DNA of 64,000 nt from GCA-003244245 sp036266995 (GTDB lineage: Bacteria; Actinomycetota; Actinomycetes; Mycobacteriales; Pseudonocardiaceae): positions 62,001 to 126,000 of the forward strand of contig DATAWX010000017.1 in NCBI GenBank assembly GCA_036266995.1, in the 5' to 3' direction. The position numbers and the translations under genes are program-made. How positions within the stretch are numbered: the first letter of the stretch is position 1; each line of letters opens with the position of its first letter. The notes under the pieces were generated by a model. That model was not told the origin of the DNA and searched no databases. It saw nothing but the letters and a program-made list of their open reading frames with translations. Shown piece after piece: positions 43,203-51,819 of the stretch.

Positions 43203-45474
43203 ATGGACGTCTTCCAGGTCCACCAGCAGCTGCTCGCGGACTATGAGGCGTTCACGGCGGGGCTCACCAAGATCCACGATCCTCGAATCCTGGAGCACGT
43301 CCACCGGCGGGTCGCCAATGGAGACCAGTGGCCGGACGCTTACTTGTCGCTCAATCCCAATTTTGCCTCAGGCGGCTCGATCAGCGAACTGGTTAAGCAG
43401 GGGCTGCTTCACCCGGAGTGCGAACGGATTTTCCGCGTAAATAAGGAAGGGCCTCCTACAGCGCTGGAGCAGATGATCGACCTGCACCAGCACCAGCGGG
43501 AAGCGGTCGAGATCGCTCGGGGTGGGGCGAGCTATGTGCTGACCACGGGGACCGGGTCAGGAAAGAGCCTGGGCTACATCGTGCCCATCGTGGACAGTGT
43601 GCTGCGGCAGCGCGCCTCGGGCAGCTACCAACCCGGAGTGAAGGCGATCATCGTCTATCCGATGAACGCGCTGGCCAACAGCCAGCTGCACGAGCTAGAG
43701 AAGTTCCTTAAAAACGGTTACCCGGACCGCGGCGAGCCCGTCACCTTCCGGCGCTACACCGGGCAGGACCGGGAGGCCGACCGCGTTCGACATCCTCAAC
43801 AACCCGCCAGACATCCTGCTCACCAACTACGTGATGCTGGAACTGGTCCTGACCAGGCCCGAGGAGCGGGATCGCCTCATCACCGCAGCGCACGGCCTTC
43901 GTTTTCTCGTACTGGACGAGCTGCACACCTACCGGGGACGGCAGGGCGCTGACGTGGCGCTGCTGGTGCGCCGACTGCGCGACGCGTGCGCCGCCGAGCA
44001 GATGCAGTGCGTCGGTACCTCAGCGACGATGACCAGTGAGGGCACCGATGCCGACCGGCGTCGCGAGGTGGCCGACGTGGCCACCCGGCTGTTCGGCACT
44101 CCAGTGGCGGCGCCCCATGTCGTCGGAGAGACGTTGCAGCGGACCACCAAAGGGGACGCCGACGACATCGCGGCAATCACCTCACGAGTCCGTTCCGGCA
44201 AGGCGAGTCGGAGCTACGAAGAGCTCGCGACCAATCCGCTTGCCGCGTGGGTCGAGTCTCAGTTCGGAGTCGTCAGCCGATCGGGCGATGGACGTCTGGT
44301 GCGCCCATCCCGTCCGTCCACCGTTCCCGAGGCCTCTCGGCGACTTGCCGAACTCAGTGGTGAGACGGCAGACGCGTGTTCTGCTGCGATCCAGATGACG
44401 CTGCGATCCGGTGCGGACATGCTGGACCCGCGGACCCAACGTCCGGTGTTCGCATTCCGGCTCCACCAGTTCCTGTCCAAGGGAGACAACGTCTACCTGA
44501 GCCTCGAACCGGAACTGGATCGCTACATCACCAGCCGCTACCAGACCGTGGTTCCCGAGCCCGGGAACATCCACAAGATCCTGGTGCCCGCCGCGTTCTG
44601 CCGGCAGTGCGGACAGGAGTACCTGGTTGTCAGCCGAGTCGACGAGGCGGAGACACGCCGCTACATGTCACGGCAGGACGCCGACGCCAGCGGGGGCGAT
44701 TCGGTGAACGGCTACCTGTTCATCAGCTCCGAGTTGCCGTGGCCGGGCTCACTCGATGTCGCGATCAGCGAGCAGCGGATTCCCGACTCTTGGCTGGTCA
44801 CCGGCCGCGATGGGCAGGCCACCGTGGCGAGCCGATGGCTGAAAAGGCTGCCCGAGTTGGTCAGCGTCGGTGTCGACGGGGTTGAGGTGGACGGGCCGGC
44901 GGGCACGTCAGCTGCCTACGTGCCCACACCGTTTAGCTTCTGCCTGCGCTGCCGGGTTTCCTACGAGCAGCGGGGGAACGACTTCGCCAAGCTGGCCTCG
45001 CTCGCCGCCGAGGGACGAAGCTCAGCGACGTCGGTCATCAGCGCGAGTGTGGTCCGGAGCCTTCGGGAACAGCTGGACCTCCCGGCCAAAGCACGAAAAC
45101 TGCTCGCGTTCGCGGACAACCGCCAGGACGCGAGCCTGCAAGCGGGTCATTTCAACGACTTCATCCAGGTCACGCAGCTCCGCGGCGCCCTGTATCGCGC
45201 AATTGAGGCCAAGCCCGATGGGCTGAGCCACGAGGTGATCGAGCAGCGAGTGACGGACGCGCTGGGTATCACACTGGCTGACTTCGCCCAGAACCCCGAA
45301 GCCAGGTTCAGTGTGGAACGTAAGGCCTGGCAGGCGCTGAGGGCAGTCAACTCGACTCGAACGGTTGTACTGCTCGCCGGGATACTGCCTGAACTGAATC
45401 ATGAGCAGGTACCGGGAGGCACACGCGAGACCGTCGAACAGTTAGCATTGCTCCTGAGCCAGGCGAATACGTGA
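43203..45474 (+). pseudogene. Broken DEAD/DEAH-box helicase of the defence-island type
   Basis: The 5' frame (43203 to about 43785) starts MDVFQVHQQLLADYEAF and contains Walker A LTTGTGSGKSLGYIVPI and VYPMNALANSQ. Similarity then continues in the next frame (from about 43786) with FDILNNPPDILLTNYVMLEL, the DEAH-like box LVLDELHTYRG, SATMTSE and two CxxC pairs (CRQCGQEY, CLRCRVSY). A single-base-type frameshift near 43784 separates the two, and the second frame stops at 45474 without the helicase C-terminal and DUF1998-like part expected of this Lhr-like family (usually well over 1,500 residues). It is therefore frameshifted and truncated. Relatives occur in phage-defence loci. Confidence 0.8.
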
Positions 45475-45486
45475 GCCGCGTGCGTC

Positions 45487-46014
45487 GTGCCCGTTGACGA
45501 CGAGCTGAACATCGAGATCAATCCTCACCTTGACCAACACTTTCTCAGCAATCCAGCCAAGCTCGCATTGCTTATCAAAGCGGCAGGCATTCAGCCTGGT
45601 GACCATGTAGTGGAGCTGGGCGCGGGCATCGGTACAGTAGCAGAGCGCGTGCCAGCATGCCAGAGTTTGACGGTCATTGAGTTCGGCATCAACTTGATTC
45701 CCCATTTACGCAAGCGAGTCCCTGAAGCCCGGGTTATTCAGGGCGATGCGTTGCTCATTTTGCCCACGGTGCGCTGTGATGTCTTGGTAAGCAACTTGCC
45801 ATCGAAGTTGACGCCAGCTCTTGTTGGGTTGCTACCGAGGCTAGATTTCCGTGTGGCTTTCATAACCGCGTCGTCGATTGATGAATTAGCCCGATTGAGG
45901 GACTCATTTGCGCTTGAGACAGTTACCGTGCTTGAGCCAGATGACTTCCGGCCGCGACAGGCGGCGAGAGCTAGAATTGTAAAAGTCACGCGAGTGGAAG
46001 CGCACACGGGTTAA
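45487..46014 (+). CDS. Erm/KsgA-like rRNA adenine dimethyltransferase, short and low-GC
   Basis: 175 aa from GTG 45487. The SAM-binding core shows DQHFLSNPAKLALLIKAAG, motif I VVELGAGIGT and GDALLILP. The catalytic motif IV, normally N-(I/L)-P-(Y/F), reads NLPS at 103-106, so the aromatic residue that stacks on the adenine is missing. The C-terminal helical domain of Erm and KsgA is absent. Three 60-base lines sampled within the gene (45541, 45661, 45841) contain 89 G/C of 180, against 42 of 60 in a sampled line of guaB2 (56761), which points to foreign origin. Whether it still methylates RNA is doubtful. Confidence 0.72.
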   Translation: MPVDDELNIEINPHLDQHFLSNPAKLALLIKAAGIQPGDHVVELGAGIGTVAERVPACQSLTVIEFGINLIPHLRKRVPEARVIQGDALLILPTVRCDVLVSNLPSKLTPALVGLLPRLDFRVAFITASSIDELARLRDSFALETVTVLEPDDFRPRQAARARIVKVTRVEAHTG

Positions 46015-46317
46015 CGAAGTTCACAGGGTGGTGCGCGGCGGGAGTTAGTATAGCCCCGACCACCTCAGGGCTATACAACCCTGCGACAACAACGTGCGGC
46101 TAGCACCGCACAGTCACCACACCGGAGATCGTCCAACACCCGGCCGTCAACGCCGTACCCTCGGCTCTGTGACCAATGCTGGAGCGGTGTCAGTGGGGGA
46201 GGCCGTCGCAGACGGAGAGCTGAACTGGCTGCTGCCGACCACTCGCAGGGTTTGTCGGATCGCGCAGCATCGGCTCGTGGATGCAGTCGGCGCAGGGCAG
46301 CGGGGCGGTGGTCGGCG
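46015..46317. other. Gap between the Erm-like gene and the AAA ATPase gene
   Basis: About 300 bp. It includes a small inverted pair TAGTATAGCC.../...GGGCTATAC near 46046-46076 downstream of the Erm-like stop, possibly a terminator, and a 50-codon frame starting GTG 46169 that would end in an ATGA overlap with the ATPase start. I cannot support that frame as a gene. Confidence 0.4.
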
Positions 46318-47097
46318 ATGAGCCGCACTCGCACGTCGCGGCCGGTCGCCGGTGGTTTCCTTCGACACGTCCGGCTTAATGCCGGCGCTGACACCGGCCG
46401 TTATCCCTTCACCCTGCCGGTGGTCGCCCAGTTGGCCCGCGCCGGTGGGCTGGAGCTGGATCCGGGAGTGACGTTTCTGGTCGGCGACAACGGCACCGGC
46501 AAGTCCACCCTGGTCGAGGCACTGGCAGCGGCCGCCGGGTTCAACGCCGAGGGCGGCTCACAGTCGTTTCGGTTCGCCACCCGCGCTACCGATTCCAGTC
46601 TGGGTGATCATCTGGTGCTGCGCTGGGGCACCACCAAACCGCGGACCGGGTTTTTCCTGCGCGCCGAGTCGTTCTACAACGTAGCCACCGAGATCGACCG
46701 GCTGGATAAGGAAAGCCCTTACCCGCTGCTGCCCGCCTATGGCGGCCGGTCACTGCACGAACGCTCCCACGGCGAGTCTTTCTTGGACCTGGTGACACAC
46801 CGGTTCGGGCCGGGCGGGCTGTATCTGCTCGACGAGCCGGAGGCAGCGCTGTCCGTTCGTGGCTGCCTGGCCATGGTGGCGCTGATCGCTGACCTGATCG
46901 CCCAGGGCAGCCAGTTCGTGGTGGCCACTCACTCGCCGATCCTGCTCGCCGTGCCGGGTGCGCGGATCCTGCAGATCGAACCTGACGGTCAGATTGAGCA
47001 GGTCAGCTACGACCGGGCTGACCCAGTCGCACTGACCCGTGGATTCCTGACCGACCCGGACCGCTTCCTGCACCACCTGTTCAGCGACGAGAGCTAG
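46318..47097 (+). CDS. Stand-alone AAA-family ATPase (ABC/RecF-like)
   Basis: 259 aa. Walker A is VGDNGTGKSTLVEAL, the signature region is ERSHGESFLDLV, Walker B is LYLLDEPEAALS and the switch His is in VVATHSPILL. It is a minimal RecF/ABC-type ATPase lacking a coiled-coil insert; such proteins occur alone or with nuclease partners in overcoming-lysogenization-defect-type and other defence loci. No nuclease is fused or adjacent. It looks intact, unlike its neighbours. Its end overlaps the convergent phosphotransferase gene by 17 bp. Confidence 0.82.
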   Translation: MSRTRTSRPVAGGFLRHVRLNAGADTGRYPFTLPVVAQLARAGGLELDPGVTFLVGDNGTGKSTLVEALAAAAGFNAEGGSQSFRFATRATDSSLGDHLVLRWGTTKPRTGFFLRAESFYNVATEIDRLDKESPYPLLPAYGGRSLHERSHGESFLDLVTHRFGPGGLYLLDEPEAALSVRGCLAMVALIADLIAQGSQFVVATHSPILLAVPGARILQIEPDGQIEQVSYDRADPVALTRGFLTDPDRFLHHLFSDES

Positions 47098-47944
47098 CAC
47101 TAAGCCGCTCGATGACCCACTCAGCGCTGCGGTGCAGCGGGATCGCCATCCCCGGATAGTCGCCCTGCTCGACGCGCAGCAGCAGCCGCGTGGTCACGTA
47201 CAGCTGCGAGATCAGCCCGTCGCGGGTGTCCAGTTGCTCGCCGAGTTCGGCGCGTACCCGGTCAGCGACGTCCGGTTGCAGCAGGGAGTGCACGTACAGG
47301 CAGGCCGCGTCATAGCCCACTGGCGCGAGCCCCCACCCCTCCCAATCCACCAGCACGCACTGCGGAGCTAGCAGATTCGCCCAATGCAGATCCGTGTGCG
47401 CTGCGGTCCACCGCGACACCGTCATTTCGCCCGGGCGGTCACCGAAGAACACTGCCAGCCACCTCGTTACGTCGGCCTGTTGCAGGTGTGTCCGCTGGGT
47501 CGGCACCTCGGCCAGGGCACGTAGGGAGGTGCGCAGCTCTACCCACCAGGAGGCGGCGAGTTCGATGGGCCGCCGTAGCTCCGGCGTGTTCGAGCACGGC
47601 GTGCCCTCCGCGAGAGTCATCAGTTCGGCGCGCACCATCCACGTGCCGTCCTGCCATTCCCAATGGGCGATCACGCTCGGCTTGGCCACCCTGGTGATGA
47701 CATTCGCTGCCCCGTTGCCCGTCCAGAAGTCCCCGTCGGCCCACGCCTGCTGTTCGACAACCATCCGCAACCAGCGGTCGCCGGCCGCGGTGCGCACCCG
47801 GCTGCCCATCGAACGGTCCGACCAGCCGAACAAAGGGTCTCCGACCGGGATGGCATCCGCGGCGGCGGCAGCCTTGGCGAACGTGTCGTGCAGCCACGCC
47901 CGGTGTGCGGCGTTTGCGGCGGCTCGATCCGACTCGGAGGGCAT
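47081..47944 (-). CDS. Aminoglycoside phosphotransferase-like (APH/choline kinase fold) protein
   Basis: 287 aa from ATG 47944. The C-terminal lobe has the APH catalytic loop HTDLHWANLLAP and the metal-binding VDWEGWGLAPVGYDAA. The N-terminal lobe is unusual for the family (VRTAAGDRWLRMVVEQQ). Substrate cannot be predicted; many such genes in actinomycetes phosphorylate small metabolites rather than drugs. The open frame extends upstream to 48301 but overlaps mcrB and looks like shadow. Confidence 0.8.
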   Translation of the reverse strand: MPSESDRAAANAAHRAWLHDTFAKAAAAADAIPVGDPLFGWSDRSMGSRVRTAAGDRWLRMVVEQQAWADGDFWTGNGAANVITRVAKPSVIAHWEWQDGTWMVRAELMTLAEGTPCSNTPELRRPIELAASWWVELRTSLRALAEVPTQRTHLQQADVTRWLAVFFGDRPGEMTVSRWTAAHTDLHWANLLAPQCVLVDWEGWGLAPVGYDAACLYVHSLLQPDVADRVRAELGEQLDTRDGLISQLYVTTRLLLRVEQGDYPGMAIPLHRSAEWVIERLSASSRR

Positions 47945-47982
47945 ACCGCCCAGGCTAAGCAAAAGGTCACGACCTGGTCCCA

Positions 47983-49343
47983 GTGTGGCTACAGAAGGGA
48001 TCAGCCTCGCTGGCCGCCGCGAGCCTGCGTCAGATTGACCCCCCGGTGCCGCGCGCCACGCTGAAGGCGGTAGTAGAGCAGGATTACCAGCACAAGTCCT
48101 ACGCGGTGCGAGAAGGCAAGGTCGCCGAGTTCGACGCCTTCTGCAACCGGATGCGGCTGGACGACTACCTGCTGGCCACGTCGCAGGGCAAGACGTACCT
48201 GGGGCGGGTCGCGGGCGAGGCCACATACACCCTGTCGTCCGATCGGCGATCCAACCTGCGGCGCAAGGTCGAGTGGTGGAACACCACCCAGCCCGTACCA
48301 TTCGCGAACCTTCCCCAGCCGCTGCCGGCCAAACTGCACAGCCAGGCCGACGTCGTCGAACTGACCAATTGAGATCGCGGCGATCGAGCAGCTACTCGCG
48401 ACTCTGGGCGTTGCCGACCGGCAATCCGACCTGGTCGTCAGAGAATTACGGTTCCCAGACGTCGGCCGTGACCTGGCCGAGGAGCTGCTGATCAACCAGG
48501 AGTGGCTACAGCAACAGGCCGACCTGCTGTGGGAGCGCAAACAGGTAATCCTCTACGGCCCGCCGGGCACCGGGAAGACATACCTTGCTCGCAAGCTCGC
48601 CGAACATCTCTGCGGGCCGAGCGCGATGAAGCTCGTCCAGTTCCATCCGTCCTACACCTACGAGGACTTCTTCGAAGGTTTCCGTCCCGTGCAGCGTGCC
48701 GATGGCCAACTCACGTTCAAGCTGGAACCAGGGCCGTTCCGGCTGCTCGTGGAGGCGGCTCGCCAGCACCCCTCTGATCCCTACATCCTGATCGTTGACG
48801 AGATCAACCGGGCGAACCTCGCCAAAGTTTTCGGCGAGCTGTACTTCCTACTGGAATATCGGGATTACCCGATCGGCCTGATGTACTCGCCGGAGTCTGA
48901 ATTCATCATGCCGCCCAATGTCTTTCTCATCGGCACGATGAACACGACCGACCGCTCACTCGGGCTGATTGATGCGGCGACGTTTCGCCTTCGTCGAGTT
49001 GCATCCGTCCAGACCACCTATCGCGGGGCTGCTCAGCGCCTGGCTCGACAAGCTCGCGAAGGACCAGGACGTTGAGCACAACCATGACGCCCCCGCCCTG
49101 CTCGACGCTCTCAACGCGCGCATCGATGACCAAGACTTGGCCGTCGGACCGTCTTACCTCATGCTGCCGCAGATCTACCGGAGCAAAGACGGGTTGGCGC
49201 GGGCGTGGGAAACTTCGATCCTGCCGCTGCTGGCCGACCAGCACTACGGCGCCCCACCCGCAGCGCTCGACAAGTACCGGCTGGACGCATTGCGTCCCGT
49301 GGTGGCTATGCAGCATCCCGCGCCAGGAGATGCTCAGGAATGA
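47983..49343 (+). pseudogene. mcrB: McrB-like restriction GTPase, two frameshifts
   Basis: The first frame (47983-48372) encodes the DNA-recognition part (VWLQKGSASLAAASLRQ to DVVELTN) and stops at a TGA created by one extra T near 48371. The motor domain continues in the next frame: GPPGTGKTYLARKL, VDEINRANLAKVFGELYFLLE and the McrB motif GTMNTTDRS. It breaks again near 48975, where the family sequence IDAAMRRRFAFVELHP is split; the remainder (to DAQE at 49343) is in a third frame. Intact codons on both sides of each break imply recent decay. The 5' end may also be shortened, since an in-frame stop lies just upstream. Confidence 0.8.
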
Positions 49344-50439
49344 TGCAGGTGAAGGTATTGGAGAACGGCGACGTCGAGCGCCGACTTACCTCGGAGCAGG
49401 GTCACCTGCTGGCTTCATCCGACGTTGTGACCGCATCGCCGCTACCACACGACACCAGTATGTGGAGAATCAAACCGAGAAGCGGACTCGTCGGCGTGGC
49501 GCAGGTGGGCGATATCGAGGTCTGGATCGAACCGAAGATGCAGATCGCCCGGCTGTTGTTCCTGGCGGGCTACGCAGATGGAAAGAAGTCGCTCGACTGG
49601 CGCGACGAGGACGTGACACTCGGCGTCGCCGAAGGGCTGGTGCCCGTGGTCGCGCGGTTCCTATGTCACCAGGCTGAGCTGGCCCTACAGCACGGACCGC
49701 TGAGCGGGTACCGCACCGTCGAGGAGTCATCCGCGGTGCTTCGCGGCCGCCTGCGGGAAGCCGATCAGCTGCGCCGGCATCACGGACGCGCGATCCCGAT
49801 GGAGATCCGGTATGACGATTTCACCTCCGACGTACCGGAGAACCAGATCCTGCTCGCCGCGATCACCAGGATGGCCAGCGTTCCCCGAGTCCGCGACGAG
49901 TACCTGCGCCGGCTGGCTGCCGTGCGGTCCACCCTGACCGGCGTCACCATCCCCGGACATCGTGCGAGCCTTCCGTCATGGCACCCCAACCGTCTCAATC
50001 AGCGCTATCACTCCGTGCTGCGCCTCGCCGAGGTCATCTGGCAAGCCACCTCTCCGGAGCACGCGCACGGCTCGCCGGTGCTTGCCAACGGGTTCCTCTT
50101 CAACCTGTGGAAGATTTTCGAGGACTTCCTCGTCACCGCACTGTCGGAGGAGCTGCAGGCCCGCCACGGCGGAATGCGACGCAATTATCCGTGCCACCTC
50201 GACCAGGCTCGCGCGGTGGAGATGAAACCTGACCTGGTCTGGCAAGTGAACGGGCACCCTGTTGCGGTCGTCGATGCCAAGTACAAACTGGAAAAGCCGA
50301 GCCGGCACGTCATGTCGTGCAATATTCCGGTATCGAGATTGTCTGTCATGCGCTTGATCTCACGCTGCCCCCGGCGAAGCTCCTGGCGCATGTCGGGAAC
50401 ATTGCTGACGAACTGGTGGCGACCTCACTATCGGCATGA
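49340..50439 (+). pseudogene. mcrC: McrC-like restriction nuclease subunit with an internal deletion
   Basis: Starts at ATG 49340, overlapping the mcrB stop. The N-terminal domain (MQVKVLENGDVERRL, WIEPKMQIARLLFLAGY) and the PD-(D/E)xK core are intact: EMKPDLVWQVNG and VAVVDAKYK. Immediately after YKLEKPS the frame is lost; the expected family ending resumes in another frame as GIEIVCHALDLTLPPAKLLAHVG and stops at TGA 50437-50439. About 30 residues normally found between are missing, so a deletion rather than a single-base error is likely. The restored stop overlaps the ATG of the following helicase remnant. Confidence 0.78.
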
Positions 50440-51507
50440 GGGGGTACCAGGTGGCGCGGCTTGGGATCGACCGGGACTTCCTGTGGGAGTTCGGCAAGCT
50501 GGAGCGGGTAATCCAGGAAAAGGTGCACGCTGCGTTCGCCAAGTTCGAGAAGGCCACCCACTCTGGTGTGCACCTAGAAAAGATCAACAACGTCCGCGAC
50601 ACCCGGCTACGTTCCATCCGGATCGACCAGTCCTGGCGCGGGATAGTGCTCGCTCCAGAGTCAGGTGACTCCTACCCGCTGCTCAAAGTGTTGCCGCACA
50701 ACGATGCCTACGACTGGGCCTGCCGTCGACGGATCAGCGTCAACCGCGCGACCGGTGTCATCGAGGTGCGCGACGTCGCGGCCATCGAGGAGCGGTTACC
50801 CCAGCTGTCCGAGAACGCAACAGCGTCCACATCCCGGCTTCTCGACGGCGTGGGCGACGCGGATCTCGGTCGGCTGGGCATCGACGAGCAGGTACTGCCG
50901 TTCGCCCGGGTGCTGACTGAGCTCGATCAGCTCGAATCCGCCCGCGGGATCCTGCCTGAGCCGCTGGAGCCTGGGACTACTGCGCGGCGAGCGCATCGAT
51001 GACATGAACGAGGACTTCGAGACGCTGGCTGGGTGCCGCTCCGACGTCCACGGCGCGCCTCCCATCCGGCATGGTGCGCGCACCCGATCGGCCGAGATGG
51101 ACCACCTCGTGGCCGTGGTGCGGAGCTGGCTAGGCGATGGCGTGCAGCCGGGACAGGTTGGAATCGCGGCCCGGTCCAGCGTGCTCGTCGAGGCGGCGGT
51201 GGCCGCGCTCGCCGGTTCAGGTATTCCAGCTGTGTCGCTGGCGAAGCGCGCTTCGAGGGAGGATGAAGTGGCGGTCGCGACTATGCACAGGATGAAGGGA
51301 CTGGAGTTCCGCTGCGTCGCTGTAGTCGGCGTCGGCCAGCAGCAGGTACCAGCACCGTCCGCCGTCACCCGGGCTACGGATGACCAGCGCTCGCACGACC
51401 TCGATATACAGCGCGAACGGTGCCTACTCTTCGTCGCCTGCACCCGTGCCAGCGAGAACCTGATGGTCTCGTGGCATGGAACACCAAGCCCATTGTTGCC
51501 GACCTGA
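50436..51507 (+). pseudogene. UvrD-like helicase remnant lacking its central ATPase region
   Basis: The first part (50436-51002) encodes an N-terminal region that looks like a RelE-type toxin fold (VQEKVHAAFAKFEKATHSGVHLEKI, SIRIDQSWRGIVLAPESGDSYPLLKVLPHNDAYDWACRRR), followed by GRLGIDEQVLPFARVLTELDQLE. The second part (51004-51507, another frame) has the C-terminal helicase motifs ATMHRMKGLEFRCVAVVG and LLFVACTRASENLMVSWHG. The Walker A and B core between them is gone, so several hundred residues have been deleted. Actinobacterial proteins of about 700 aa with this order accompany mcrBC, and the ATGA overlap with mcrC keeps that linkage. Confidence 0.78.
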
Positions 51508-51762
51508 CTGCGCCCGGAACAGTAGATCGCGGATTCCTGCAGAACATCGCCTCAGCAGGGCGGTTGTGGCGACCGATGAGAACGCATCTCGGCTGGCTAC
51601 GGCCTCGCACGGCACGGGTGGGTAACGCTCACCGTGCACCCGGCCGACGACGAGAACCGGTGGCGGCAGATCGTGGAGTGGATCCCGCAGGGTGCTACAG
51701 CCTCGTCGCGCCGAAGTCACTCGCTCGACAACTGCCCGATATCACGCCGAATCTGTGGATAA
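51508..51762. other. Gap between the helicase remnant and guaA
   Basis: About 250 bp. Short coding-like stretches appear in different frames (for example GWVTLTVHPADDENRWRQIVEWIP near 51610-51690), which may be the remains of another island gene. No full gene can be supported. Confidence 0.4.
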
Positions 51763-51808
51763 CCCGTGAGTGGCAACCCGGGCTATGACTCCCATCGCCA
51801 CTCACGGG
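51763..51808. repeat. Family B' 46-bp palindromic repeat, copy 4 (3' of guaA)
   Basis: Perfect 12-bp arms (51763-51774 and 51797-51808) with the shared ends GTGAGTGG/CCACTCAC, and the same 46-bp length as the other three copies but a different centre. It lies between the island remnant and the converging guaA stop at 51820, so it suits a terminator. guaA thus has a palindrome at each end. Confidence 0.85.
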
Positions 51809-51819
51809 GCCGCAGGCCA

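Noticed and set aside
46169..46321. Possible 50-residue protein ending in an ATGA overlap with the AAA ATPase
   Set aside because: No recognisable motif, no clear ribosome site, and a competing frame on the other strand; left inside the gap note.
47983..50439. mcrB and mcrC frame breaks as sequencing errors only
   Set aside because: The extra T near 48371 could be an error, but the loss of family sequence in mcrC and in the UvrD-like gene needs real deletions.
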